From NCBI GenBank assembly GCA_905214325.1, contig CAJMLT010000034.1:1-16067 (forward strand): a stretch of 16,067 nucleotides of DNA. The letters are read 5' to 3'. The first letter of the stretch is position 1; every line of letters begins with the position of its first letter. The notes below the pieces were generated by a model. It made no database searches, was not told the origin of the DNA, and saw only the letters and a program-made list of their open reading frames with translations. Both the position numbers and the translations under genes were made by a program. Positions 7,792 to 15,401 of the stretch are shown piece by piece. This DNA is from an uncultured bacterium. GTDB lineage: Bacteria; Actinomycetota; Coriobacteriia; Coriobacteriales; Eggerthellaceae.

Positions 7792-8616
7792 ATGCCTACA
7801 TGGATAGGAAGGGAATATCACATGACGGGAAAGGATGGTTCCATTCCGGGGGTTCCGGTTTTTGATCTCGAGGGTAAGGTGGCTATCATCACCGGGGCTG
7901 CTCGGGGTATCGGCAAGGGTATCGCGTGGGCATACGCAGGGTATGGTTGCAGATTGGCTCTTCTGGATATTCGGGCGGAACTGCTCGGGGAAACGGCTCG
8001 CGAAATCGAAGACACGTTCGGATCCGAAGTCATCGTCTGCCCGGGTGACGTCCGTGACGGTGCGGTGGCCGATGCCTGTGTGGATGCCTGCGTGAATCGC
8101 TGGGGGCACATCGATATTCTGGTGAACAATGCGGGTGTCGGCATGACGCGACTCGCCATGGAATGCGACGAAGATGAGTTCGACGAAATAGTGGACACGG
8201 ACTTGAAAGCGGTGTTTTTCTTCTCGAAGAAGGTTGCGCGCATCATGATCGAACAGAAGAAGGGCAATATCATCAATCTGGCTTCCGTCGTCGCCCGTGT
8301 TGGGTCTTCACGCATGACGCCTTACATGGCGGCGAAGGCCGGCGTCGTCCAGATGACTCGGGGGCTTGCATTCGAGTGGGCCCGTTTCAATGTGCGCGTC
8401 AATTGCATCTGCCCCGGCTACATCAATACGGGCATGACCGAAGACACCCTGTCTAATCCGAAAGCCTACGATGCCATTACGCGCATGATCCCGCATGAGC
8501 GCAAAGTGGGAGAGCCCGTCGATATTGCCGCCGCCGCCGTATTCCTCGCAAGCGATTGCACCGAATTGATAACCGGCATTCCGCTTTACGTTGATGCGGG
8601 GCGCTCGATCTGGTAG
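7792..8616 (+). CDS. Short-chain dehydrogenase/reductase (SDR, FabG-like)
   Basis: 274 aa from ATG 7792, with GGAGG (7783-7787) 4 nt before it; ATG 7822, with AGGAAGGGA upstream, is an equally reasonable start giving 264 aa. Classical SDR features: the NAD(P) glycine motif TGAARGIG (34-41), D59 at the end of beta-2 (LLDI), which suggests NAD rather than NADP, the structural NNAG (112-115), and catalytic S165, Y178 and K182 (YMAAK). The C-terminus GIPLYVDAGRSIW also fits the family. It would be a soluble oxidoreductase of an alcohol, sugar acid or acyl substrate. The true substrate cannot be read from the sequence, and the neighbours (a metal regulator and a DUF6125 protein) do not fix it. Confidence 0.85.
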   Translation: MPTWIGREYHMTGKDGSIPGVPVFDLEGKVAIITGAARGIGKGIAWAYAGYGCRLALLDIRAELLGETAREIEDTFGSEVIVCPGDVRDGAVADACVDACVNRWGHIDILVNNAGVGMTRLAMECDEDEFDEIVDTDLKAVFFFSKKVARIMIEQKKGNIINLASVVARVGSSRMTPYMAAKAGVVQMTRGLAFEWARFNVRVNCICPGYINTGMTEDTLSNPKAYDAITRMIPHERKVGEPVDIAAAAVFLASDCTELITGIPLYVDAGRSIW

Positions 8617-8657
8617 AACGGATCGCAAGGAAAACCAACGATTGAAAAGAGGATTGA

Positions 8658-9170
8658 GTGAGAGAGAAGTTGCAGGCTTTGTCCAAAGACGAATTGATCG
8701 ATCTGCTGGAATTGAGCTCGAAGAACATCGTTGCGATGGATGGGATCTGGTTTCAGGTTCTCGAAGAAGCCATCGGCATGGACAAAACCATGTCCTACGA
8801 CACCGAAGTGTGGCGGCGCTACTCTCCTGCAGAAGGCCGACGCCTCAAGAAGTATTTCCAAATGGATGAACACCCCGGGCTCGAAGGCTTGGCGAAGGCT
8901 TTGGCCGTAGGTTACAGCACGCTTGCCAACGAGACGGAGATGATATGGGAGGACGGTGCGCTTGTCTATCGCGTCGTCGTCTGCCGTGTTCAGGCCGCCC
9001 GCGAGCGTAAGGGTATGGAATTCCACCCCTGTAAACCGGTTGGTTTGGTCGAATATTCGGGATTCGCCCGCGCGATAGATGATCGTATCGTGTGCGAATG
9101 CGTGAGTTGTTATCCCGATGTGACCGATCCGACGTGTGGCTGCGCCTGGCGCTTCACCATTGCCGAATAG
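8658..9170 (+). CDS. DUF6125 family protein
   Basis: 170 aa with a GTG start at 8658; AGAGG (8649-8653) lies 4 nt upstream. The protein is soluble. The central block CRVQAARERKGMEFHPCKPVGLVEYSGFARAID and the C-terminal block CECVSCYPDVTDPTCGCAW are as I remember for DUF6125, a family common in anaerobic Firmicutes and Actinobacteria. About eight cysteines sit in the C-terminal half, several within 18 residues, so metal or Fe-S binding is possible. The family name is from memory and no function is known. The gene lies 41 bp after the dehydrogenase and may be co-transcribed with it. Confidence 0.65.
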   Translation: MREKLQALSKDELIDLLELSSKNIVAMDGIWFQVLEEAIGMDKTMSYDTEVWRRYSPAEGRRLKKYFQMDEHPGLEGLAKALAVGYSTLANETEMIWEDGALVYRVVVCRVQAARERKGMEFHPCKPVGLVEYSGFARAIDDRIVCECVSCYPDVTDPTCGCAWRFTIAE

Positions 9171-9197
9171 GCCAGCTTCTCCAAAAGACTTCCCTCG

Positions 9198-9226
9198 TTC
9201 ACGGAGCACCGGCTACGTGGTATCAT
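9198..9226 (+). promoter_or_regulatory. Probable sigma-70-type promoter for ruvCAB
   Basis: TTCACG (9198-9203) and TATCAT (9221-9226) are separated by 17 bp, and the -10 is preceded by TGG, an extended -10 (TGn). The predicted transcription start is about 9233, roughly 24 nt before the ruvC GTG. I see no LexA-type box, but I could not search for degenerate ones reliably. Confidence 0.55.
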
Positions 9227-9256
9227 ACGAACAAGTGTTTGATCGAAAGGTGTTCT

Positions 9257-9784
9257 GTGAGTGCGTCTCAGCGGATAATACTCGGCATAGATCCCGGTCT
9301 TGCCAATACGGGTTGGGGTGTCGTCGTGCAGCGCGGTTCACGTCTGTCCTGCATGGCGTATGGCTGCGTGTCAACGTCGGCCGGCACACCTCTTCCCGAT
9401 CGTCTGAAGAAGATTCACGACCAGATATCCGCTGTGGTTGCGAAGTACCGTCCCGTATGCCTCGGCATCGAAACGGTCTGGTTCGGCACCAACGCGCAAA
9501 GTGCGTTCGCTACCGGGCAGGCGCGCGGTGCCGCTCTCGTCGCGTGCGCCCATGAAGCCATCGATGTTCGGGAATTCTCCCCTCGGCAGATCAAGCTTGC
9601 GGTGGTGGGTACGGGAACCGCCGAAAAGGCACAGGTTCAGTACATGGTCGCCCGGTTGCTTTCTCTGGAAAAGGAGCCTTCACCCGACCATGCGGCCGAT
9701 GCTCTTGCCGCGGCCATCTGCTATACGACCCATGATTTCGCGCGGGAAGACGAGCGTTATCTGAAATACCTCGATGCCCGATGA
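9257..9784 (+). CDS. ruvC: Holliday junction resolvase RuvC
   Basis: 175 aa from GTG 9257, with GAAAGG 7 nt upstream; the frame is open further upstream into the DUF6125 gene, but those codons have no family resemblance. RuvC cuts Holliday junctions as a dimer with two metal ions. The acidic catalytic set is visible: D in LGIDPGLANTGWG, E in GIETVWFGTN, and the DHAADALAAAICY motif near the C-terminus containing the last two aspartates. Length is normal for the family (about 170-175 aa). It is followed by ruvA and ruvB, the branch-migration motor, in the usual order. The family usually has yebC upstream in Actinobacteria; it is not present here. Confidence 0.96.
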   Translation: MSASQRIILGIDPGLANTGWGVVVQRGSRLSCMAYGCVSTSAGTPLPDRLKKIHDQISAVVAKYRPVCLGIETVWFGTNAQSAFATGQARGAALVACAHEAIDVREFSPRQIKLAVVGTGTAEKAQVQYMVARLLSLEKEPSPDHAADALAAAICYTTHDFAREDERYLKYLDAR

Positions 9785-9895
9785 TGGTTCCTGATCGCTG
9801 CGTCCTTCGCGCCTCGCGCTCGAGAACCGAACCCGTATGTCCCTTCATCCGCACCATGTGGATGGGCTTTTGAAAGTGAAGGAGAAGATCGAACG

Positions 9896-10483
9896 ATGAT
9901 AGCTTCCCTCAGAGGAACCCTGATACTCAAAGCATTGGATTCCATAGTGCTCGAAGTGGGGGGCGTGGGATATCGTATTTTTCTTTCGGCGCGCAGCATG
10001 GCTCACGTGCCGTCGGTCGGTTCGGAGACACAGGTACTCACGTATCTACAGGTGCGCGAGGATGCTCTTATCCTCTACGGGTTTTCCCTTCAGGAAGAAA
10101 AAGAACTGTTCGAACGGCTCATAGGTGTTTCGGGGGTCGGTCCCAAGGTGGCTCTTTCCGCCTTGTCGACCTATGAAGCCTCCGCTCTCATCTCCGCCAT
10201 CGCCGCGCAGGATATTGCCGCAATCCAACGCATTCCCGGTGTCGGCAAGAAAATGGCCTCTCGTATCGTTCTGGAATTGAAAGATGCTTTCGATTTTTCC
10301 GGCGATATCGAATCCCCCCTCTCTTCGGGCGTCCGATCCCAGCAGGTCCGCAAGGGGGTCGTGGAGGCTCTGCTTTCCATGGGGTTCACTTCGTCCGAGG
10401 CCGAATTGGCACTGAAGGGTTCCCCCGAGGAAGCATCGGAACCGCTACTATTACAATATGCTTTGAAACGTTTGGGAGAATAA
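9896..10483 (+). CDS. ruvA: Holliday junction branch-migration protein RuvA
   Basis: 195 aa; AAGGAGA (9879-9885) lies 10 nt before the ATG. It begins MIASLRGTL, the standard RuvA start. Domain I (OB fold, about 1-64) includes GGVGYRI; domain II has two helix-hairpin-helix motifs, LIGVSGVGPKVALSALS (about 74-90) and IQRIPGVGKKMASRIVLEL (about 109-127); domain III is the small C-terminal RuvB-contacting domain (about 150-195, VVEALLSMGFTSSEAELAL). A tetramer binds the four-way junction and loads RuvB. The 111 bp after ruvC contain only a weak hairpin (CATCC/GGATG near 9846-9864, then CTTTT). ruvB begins at the base immediately after the ruvA stop. Confidence 0.96.
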   Translation: MIASLRGTLILKALDSIVLEVGGVGYRIFLSARSMAHVPSVGSETQVLTYLQVREDALILYGFSLQEEKELFERLIGVSGVGPKVALSALSTYEASALISAIAAQDIAAIQRIPGVGKKMASRIVLELKDAFDFSGDIESPLSSGVRSQQVRKGVVEALLSMGFTSSEAELALKGSPEEASEPLLLQYALKRLGE

Positions 10484-11557
10484 GTGGCAGAAGAACTGGA
10501 AATAGAAAATGTTCTGTTCGACGCTTCGGACACTTTTTCCGAAGAGGAATCGTCGCAACGCGCCTGTTCGGTGGAATTGACCGAGGACGATCTTGCGCTC
10601 GATCGCAGTTTGCGACCTAAGCGCCTCGATGATTATCTCGGCCAAACGAAGATCAAGGAAAGCCTTTCCATTCTCATCGAAGCTGCCCGCCACCGCGAAG
10701 ACGTGGTCGATCATATCCTGTTCTCGGGCCCTCCCGGTTTGGGCAAGACGACGTTGGCTACCGTTGTAGCCAACGAACTGGGCGCACGCATCAAGACGAC
10801 AAGCGGCCCGGCTATCGAACGCACGGGCGATTTGGCGGCGATTCTCACCAACCTCGAAGAGGGCGACGTCCTCTTCATCGATGAGATCCATCGACTCAAC
10901 CGTATGGTGGAGGAAGTTCTCTATCCGGCCTTGGAGGATTTCGCGCTCGATATCGTGGTCGGCAAGGGCCCTGCGGCGCGTTCCATCCGTCTCGATCTAC
11001 CCCGCTTCACCTTGATCGGCGCCACTACGCGTACCGGTCTGTTGACCGGGCCTCTGCGCGACCGCTTCGGCATTTCGTTTCGTCTGAACTATTATTCACC
11101 GGAGGAATTGGCTCATATCGTCAAGCGTTCGGCGTTCATCTTGGATGTTGAAATATCAGACGATGGTGCCCTGGAAATAGCGCGGCGGAGTCGTGGCACC
11201 CCCCGTTTGGCGAATCGTCTTCTGAAACGGGTACGGGACTGGTCGCAGGTCAAGGGAAACGGAGTTATCGACGAGGATTGTGCTGCCCAGGCGCTGGCTT
11301 TCTTCGAGGTGGATTCTCTGGGGCTCGATCCTGTCGATAACCGTATTCTGGAATTGCTCTGCGTACAGTTCACGGGCCGCCCCGTTGGCCTTTCAACGCT
11401 CTCTTCGGCACTTTCGGAAGAACCCGAAACCCTTGAAGACGTGTATGAACCCTATCTCATGCAGCAGGGGTTACTGGTGCGCACCCCGAAAGGCCGTCAG
11501 GCCACCGACCGTGCGTATGAACACCTGGGTATTCATCTGCCCGAAAAGGAGGCTTGA
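10484..11557 (+). CDS. ruvB: Holliday junction branch-migration ATPase RuvB
   Basis: 357 aa, GTG start directly after the ruvA TAA, with GGGAGA in the ruvA tail as ribosome site. AAA+ motor that drives branch migration with RuvA. Walker A SGPPGLGKTT (81-90), Walker B DVLFIDEIH (128-136), sensor 1 LIGATTR, arginine finger region GPLRDRFGI, and sensor 2 RGTPRLANRLLKRVRDW are present, as is the C-terminal winged helix (QGLLVRTPKGR). The N-terminal segment before LRPKRLDDYLGQ is about 42 residues, acidic and longer than in the enterobacterial enzyme. The gene stops 2 nt before the next GTG start, so the following gene is likely co-transcribed. Confidence 0.97.
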   Translation: MAEELEIENVLFDASDTFSEEESSQRACSVELTEDDLALDRSLRPKRLDDYLGQTKIKESLSILIEAARHREDVVDHILFSGPPGLGKTTLATVVANELGARIKTTSGPAIERTGDLAAILTNLEEGDVLFIDEIHRLNRMVEEVLYPALEDFALDIVVGKGPAARSIRLDLPRFTLIGATTRTGLLTGPLRDRFGISFRLNYYSPEELAHIVKRSAFILDVEISDDGALEIARRSRGTPRLANRLLKRVRDWSQVKGNGVIDEDCAAQALAFFEVDSLGLDPVDNRILELLCVQFTGRPVGLSTLSSALSEEPETLEDVYEPYLMQQGLLVRTPKGRQATDRAYEHLGIHLPEKEA

Positions 11558-11559
11558 TC

Positions 11560-11970
11560 GTGCTTCATCAAGACTATCTGGTAAGAATGTTTTCTCAACT
11601 TGCCGCCGCCATCCGTGAAAGCATTTTGAAAGCACGCGGCGGGCAGGACCCCGAAGCTGCTGCGGCTCTGCTCGAGGCGTCTCTCGCCAACGCCACGGAA
11701 GTCGATGGGTCGATTCTTCTTACACTTGCGCCCGATTCCATGGTGGCGATGTTGCAGCTTTCCGAAACCGATCCCCGCCTCGTGTCCTACGTGGCGCGAA
11801 CCCTCTTGCTCGAATCCCAATATCTGGCCGAAGCTCAGCAGAATTCGCTTTCCGCTTTGCGCGAAGAGCAGGCCTACGCCCTTTCCCGCGCTTACGATTT
11901 CGATCTTACGGCCTCCTCTTTGGAAGAAGGGGAATTGGAAGCGTTCTTCGAAAGCACGAAGATCGAATAA
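11560..11970 (+). CDS. DUF6483-like helical protein
   Basis: 136 aa. GTG 11560 is preferred, since AAGGAGG (11546-11552) lies 7 nt before it; an in-frame TTG at 11554 overlaps the ruvB stop. The start MLHQDYLVRMFSQLAAAIRES resembles the opening of DUF6483 proteins (Q-D-Y-x2-R-M-x-E-Q), a family known to me only by name and from memory. The rest is predicted mainly alpha-helical, rich in Ala, Leu and Glu, with no Cys and no membrane segment. There is no known function. Co-transcription with ruvB is likely, but a role in recombination is not implied by the sequence. Confidence 0.6.
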   Translation: MLHQDYLVRMFSQLAAAIRESILKARGGQDPEAAAALLEASLANATEVDGSILLTLAPDSMVAMLQLSETDPRLVSYVARTLLLESQYLAEAQQNSLSALREEQAYALSRAYDFDLTASSLEEGELEAFFESTKIE

Positions 11971-12070
11971 CCGCAGGTGCCTACAGCGTCAGTCACAGGT
12001 GCTCGTGGTGCCGAAGCGCTTGTCCTTGAGATCAACCCGATCGGGCCTTACGTTTTTTGCAAAATAGTTG

Positions 12071-12099
12071 TTGACTAATAAGTTTGCTACAGCTAACAT
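12071..12099 (+). promoter_or_regulatory. Probable promoter of the feo operon
   Basis: TTGACT (12071-12076) and TAACAT (12094-12099) are 17 bp apart, a good match to sigma-70 consensus with five of six bases at -35 and four of six at -10. The expected transcription start is about 12106, leaving a leader of about 74 nt before feoA. The region is AT-rich compared with its surroundings. Confidence 0.6.
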
Positions 12100-12108
12100 C
12101 TGGTACGA

Positions 12109-12118
12109 AAGTTAACTT
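12109..12118. promoter_or_regulatory. Candidate iron-regulator operator at the feoA promoter
   Basis: AAGTTAACTT is a perfect 10-bp palindrome just downstream of the predicted transcription start, where a repressor would block transcription. A wider inverted repeat, AGTTTGCT (12081-12088) with AGCAAACT (12120-12127), encloses it. The core AAGTTAAC recurs before feoB at 12726-12733. DtxR/IdeR boxes are TTAGGTTAGCCTAACCTAA-like, so a family relation is plausible but not exact. Confidence 0.45.
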
Positions 12119-12179
12119 AAGCAAACTAAATCCTGCATGGTATGCGATGCGGTTTGCGCCCGAGAAGGAACGTGATCGT

Positions 12180-12389
12180 ATGGTTTTGTCGGAAGTGAAG
12201 AAAAACGGCGTATATCACGTGAAGCAGCTCCATGGTATCGGTGACCTCCATCGTCATCTGGAAAACCTCGGGTTCGTTCCCGGTGAGCGTATTGCGGTCG
12301 TTTCCCGTATAGGCGGTAATCTCATCGTGAATGTGAAGGGCTCAAGGGTTGCCCTTTCGTCCGAATTGGCACAGAACATCGTGATCTGA
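12180..12389 (+). CDS. feoA: FeoA-domain protein (first copy)
   Basis: 69 aa from ATG 12180, with AGAAGGA (12163-12169) 10 nt upstream. The frame is open upstream to a TTG at 12084, but that would begin inside the predicted promoter, and ATG 12146 has no ribosome site. The SH3-like FeoA pattern is clear: LHGIGDLHRHLENLGFVPGERIAVVSRIGGNLIVNVKGSRVALSSELAQNI. FeoA is a small cytosolic partner of FeoB in Fe(II) uptake. It is the first gene of the locus, 37 bp before a second feoA. Bacteria with two FeoA genes are common; the separate role of each is unclear. Confidence 0.9.
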   Translation: MVLSEVKKNGVYHVKQLHGIGDLHRHLENLGFVPGERIAVVSRIGGNLIVNVKGSRVALSSELAQNIVI

Positions 12390-12426
12390 GTAAGGCGCGA
12401 TCCGGATATCCGAGAGAGGAGGATGT

Positions 12427-12648
12427 ATGAAAACGTTGCGTGACACGCAGTGCGGCGAAACGGTTGACGTGGTGAAACTTCATGGTGAAGGTGCCGTCAA
12501 ACGTCGCATTATGGATATGGGCATCACTAAGGGTTGTTCGGTTTATATCCGCAAGGTTGCCCCTTTGGGCGATCCGGTCGAAGTGACGGTTCGTGGTTAC
12601 GAGCTTTCGCTGCGCAAGGAAGATGCCCAGATGATCGAAGTCATCTGA
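12427..12648 (+). CDS. feoA: FeoA-domain protein (second copy)
   Basis: 73 aa; AGAGGAGG (about 12414-12421) gives a strong ribosome site before ATG 12427. The sequence shows the canonical FeoA end, KVAPLGDPVEVTVRGYELSLRKEDAQMIEV, and the internal KRRIMDMGITKGCSVYI. It is closer to standard FeoA than the first copy, which lacks the GDP-x-E motif. It probably contacts the FeoB G domain. A hairpin with a T-run separates it from feoB, so part of the transcription may stop after the two feoA genes. Confidence 0.93.
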   Translation: MKTLRDTQCGETVDVVKLHGEGAVKRRIMDMGITKGCSVYIRKVAPLGDPVEVTVRGYELSLRKEDAQMIEVI

Positions 12649-12669
12649 TTGGCGGAACCGATTACGCGA

Positions 12670-12717
12670 AACCACACCCGACGGTGTGGTTCGAGCCGTT
12701 GAAGAGCGGCATTTTTT
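12670..12717 (+). terminator. Tandem hairpins with T-run between feoA and feoB
   Basis: AACCACACC-cgac-GGTGTGGTT (12670-12691) is a perfect 9-bp stem. It is followed at once by GCCGTT-gaag-AGCGGC (12695-12710), a 6-bp stem with one G-T pair, and ATTTTTT (12711-12717). The second hairpin plus U-run has the form of an intrinsic terminator, complete or partial. Confidence 0.7.
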
Positions 12718-12727
12718 AAGTCGTTAA

Positions 12728-12743
12728 GTTAACCAAGGTTAAC
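12728..12743. promoter_or_regulatory. Candidate iron-regulator operator before feoB
   Basis: GTTAACC-aa-GGTTAAC is an inverted repeat with 7-bp arms, 8 bp before the feoB ribosome site GGAGG (12751-12755). It shares AAGTTAAC with the site in the feoA promoter. The pattern fits a DtxR-family operator. I see no good -10/-35 pair between the terminator and this site, so it could also act on read-through transcripts or a weak local promoter. Confidence 0.5.
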
Positions 12744-12762
12744 AAAGAATGGAGGAATCTGA

Positions 12763-15372
12763 ATGAGAGTTGCACTTGTCGGCAACCCCAACAGTGGTAA
12801 AACAACCCTGTTCAATGCCCTTACCGGTGCCAACCAGTATGTCGGCAATTGGCCGGGTGTCACCGTGGAGAAAAAGGGAGGTAAGCTTAAAGAGGATAAA
12901 ACCATAGAGATCACCGACCTTCCCGGTATTTATTCTCTTTCACCTTACACACTCGAGGAAGTGGTTGCCCGCAACTTCCTCATCGAGGAAAACCCCGATG
13001 CGATCCTCAACATCATCGATGGAAGCAATCTTGAGCGTAACCTGTATCTGACGACCCAACTGCTTGAAATGGGTGCACCTTTGGTGGTTGCGGTCAACAT
13101 GATGGACATCGTGCGCAAACGCGGCGACGCCATCGATACGGCTGCCCTTTCCGATGAGCTGGGTTGTCCGGTCGTTGAAATATCGGCCCTCAAAAACGAA
13201 GGTATCGACGGGGTGGTCAACTGCCTGCGAGCCATCGGTTCTGCCGATGCGGTCAAACCCATCACCTTCAGCGCCGATGTGGAAGAGGCCATCATCGAGA
13301 TTCAAGGGCGCTTGGGCGACTCTGTCCCCATGCGTCTGCGGCGCTTCTATGCCATCAAGCTTTTGGAAAAGGATGCGAAGATTCGTGCTTCTCTCGCTTC
13401 CGCTCCCAGCGTGGACGATATCGTCGCCGCCCTCGAGAAAAAAGGTGACGACGACACCGAAAGCCTTATCATCAATGATCGCTACGCCTATATCTCATCC
13501 ATTATCGATTTCTGTCGCAACCAGTCGCAGGCGTCGTCCATGACCACTTCCGACAAGATCGACCGCGTGGTTACCAACCGTATTCTGGCATTGCCGATCT
13601 TCGTCGTGGTTATGTTCCTGGTCTATTTCCTCTCCGTTTCCACGGTGGGAACCTGGGCTACCGACTGGGCCAATGATGGCCTGTTCGGTGATGGTTGGTT
13701 CATCACCGGTGGCGATGGCTACGAAGATGCGGTGAGCGATTTCGAAGCAGCCGGTGAATCGGTGAGTGCTTTCGAGGAAGCCGCACTCGATGCCGGACTC
13801 GACCCTGAAGCCGAGGACTTCTCGGCCGCAGCCGAAGCGCAGGGTATCGTGGGAAGCTACTATGCCTACGATGACGAAACAGGCGAAAACACGCTTGAAG
13901 AAGTGGACGCCGCCGCCTATTCCGAAGCTCTCGATACGCTGGCTCCTTATGCGGGAGACGCCAAGGCTATAGCCGCCTATCAGGCCGCCGCGCTCGAGGC
14001 GGGTCTCGACCCGGAGGCCGACACGTTCCTTGAAGACGCCCAAGCCGCCGGCCTCACGGCAACGTATGAGAAAACCGATGCGGAAACCGGAGCAACCGAA
14101 ACGGTGGAAGTGGATGCCACCACCTACGCCGCCGAACTCGAGGGTAGTGAGCCCGATCCATCGAAATACGGTGTTTGGGTGTCGGGTATTCCCGTTCTGG
14201 CCGAAGAGGGTCTTACAGCCATCGGCTGCGTTGATTGGCTGCAGGCGCTTATCCTTGACGGCATCATCGCCGGTGTGGGTGCCGTGCTGGGCTTCATCCC
14301 GCAGATGCTCGTCTTGTTCCTGCTTTTGGCTTGGCTTGAGTCCTGTGGTTACATGGCGCGAATCGCCTTTATCCTGGACCGCGTGTTCCGTCGCTTCGGC
14401 CTTTCGGGCAAGTCCTTCGTGCCCATTCTCATCGGCACCGGTTGCGGCGTGCCCGGCATCATGGCTTCGCGCACCATCGAAAACCAGAACGATCGCCGTA
14501 TGACGGTCATGACCACCACTTTCATTCCCTGCAGTGCGAAATTGCCCATCATTGCCCTGTTCGCAGGTGCCATCTTCGGCGGTGTGTGGTGGGTTGCTCC
14601 CAGCGCATACTTCCTCGGTATTGCGGCAATTCTGTGCTCGGGCGTCATCCTCAAGAAGACACGTTTCTTCGCCGGAGATCCCGCTCCGTTCGTCATGGAG
14701 CTTCCGGCCTACCACCTGCCGACCGTCGGCGCGGTGCTGCGTAGCATGTGGGAGCGCGCTTGGTCCTTCATCAAAAAGGCGGGCACGATCATCTTGCTTG
14801 CCGCCATTCTGATCTGGTTCATTTCCGCCTACGGCTTTATCGACGGCACCTTCATGGCGGTTGAAGATCAAAACGATTCCATTCTGGCTATATTGGGTGG
14901 TGCCATCTGCTGGATATTCAATCCCCTGGGATGGGGCGACTGGCAAGCGGCATCGGCGGCCATCACGGGCCTCATCGCCAAGGAAAACGTCGTCAGTACC
15001 TTCGGCATCCTCTATGACGGCGGCCCGGGGTGGTATGCGAATGTGCAGGCGGCTTTCACACCGGTTGCGGGATACGCCTTCCTCGCGTTCAACCTTCTGT
15101 GCGCCCCGTGCTTCGCCGCCATGGGCGCGATCAAGCGGGAAATGAACAACGCCAAGTGGTTCTGGGCGGCTATCGGATACCAGTGCGGGCTTGCATGGAT
15201 AGTCGGACTTTGGATATTCCAGTTCGGTGGTCTGATCTCCGGTGAAATCGGTTTCAATGCCTTCACTGTCGTGGCCATCCTGAGTGCTCTCGCGTTCCTC
15301 TACCTGCTGTTCAGGCCCAAGAAGAAAAATCTCGACTCACAGGCACCCGTTCGCAGCGTCGATGCTGCCTGA
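12763..15372 (+). CDS. feoB: Ferrous iron transporter FeoB with duplicated extracytoplasmic insert
   Basis: 869 aa, longer than the usual 700-780, with GGAGG 7 nt before the ATG. The N-terminal G domain has G1 GNPNSGKTT (7-15), G3 DLPG (52-55) and G4 NMMD (112-115). The membrane part begins with TM1 at about 274-293 (ILALPIFVVVMFLVYFLS). The core motifs follow: LESCGYMARIAF, GLSGKSFVPILIGTGCGVPGIMASRTI and IPCSAKLPI, the two Gate regions. Between TM1 and DGIIAGVG (from 499) lies a loop of about 205 residues, expected outside the membrane. It contains two Ala/Glu/Asp-rich repeats of about 69 and 62 residues (336-404 and 405-466). Function: Fe(II) import with nucleotide hydrolysis. The tail is basic and polar. 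Confidence 0.95.
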   Translation: MRVALVGNPNSGKTTLFNALTGANQYVGNWPGVTVEKKGGKLKEDKTIEITDLPGIYSLSPYTLEEVVARNFLIEENPDAILNIIDGSNLERNLYLTTQLLEMGAPLVVAVNMMDIVRKRGDAIDTAALSDELGCPVVEISALKNEGIDGVVNCLRAIGSADAVKPITFSADVEEAIIEIQGRLGDSVPMRLRRFYAIKLLEKDAKIRASLASAPSVDDIVAALEKKGDDDTESLIINDRYAYISSIIDFCRNQSQASSMTTSDKIDRVVTNRILALPIFVVVMFLVYFLSVSTVGTWATDWANDGLFGDGWFITGGDGYEDAVSDFEAAGESVSAFEEAALDAGLDPEAEDFSAAAEAQGIVGSYYAYDDETGENTLEEVDAAAYSEALDTLAPYAGDAKAIAAYQAAALEAGLDPEADTFLEDAQAAGLTATYEKTDAETGATETVEVDATTYAAELEGSEPDPSKYGVWVSGIPVLAEEGLTAIGCVDWLQALILDGIIAGVGAVLGFIPQMLVLFLLLAWLESCGYMARIAFILDRVFRRFGLSGKSFVPILIGTGCGVPGIMASRTIENQNDRRMTVMTTTFIPCSAKLPIIALFAGAIFGGVWWVAPSAYFLGIAAILCSGVILKKTRFFAGDPAPFVMELPAYHLPTVGAVLRSMWERAWSFIKKAGTIILLAAILIWFISAYGFIDGTFMAVEDQNDSILAILGGAICWIFNPLGWGDWQAASAAITGLIAKENVVSTFGILYDGGPGWYANVQAAFTPVAGYAFLAFNLLCAPCFAAMGAIKREMNNAKWFWAAIGYQCGLAWIVGLWIFQFGGLISGEIGFNAFTVVAILSALAFLYLLFRPKKKNLDSQAPVRSVDAA
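13768..14160 (+). repeat. Diverged tandem repeat inside feoB
   Basis: Copy 1 starts at 13768 and copy 2 at 13975, a 207-bp (69-codon) period. Over the first 56 residues, 26 are identical without gaps, including AALxAGLDPEA near the start and ETG and EVDA near the end. Copy 2 ends at about 14160. Both are in frame with feoB. Confidence 0.85.
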
Positions 15373-15401
15373 AAAACGACGCTTCGGAAAGGAGAAGCTC
15401 T

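Noticed and set aside
9846..9870. CATCC/GGATG hairpin followed by CTTTT between ruvC and ruvA
   Set aside because: Five-pair stem with a 9-nt loop and a short T-run is too weak to call a terminator inside a ruvCAB operon.
12084..12179. Upstream extension of the first feoA from a TTG
   Set aside because: It would start inside the predicted -35/-10 spacer, lacks a ribosome site and adds residues with no FeoA similarity.
13495..14946. 483-codon open frame on the minus strand inside feoB
   Set aside because: It is fully antisense to a clear FeoB coding region, has no recognisable motif and a composition rich in His, Gly and Gln typical of a reverse-strand shadow in GC-biased DNA.
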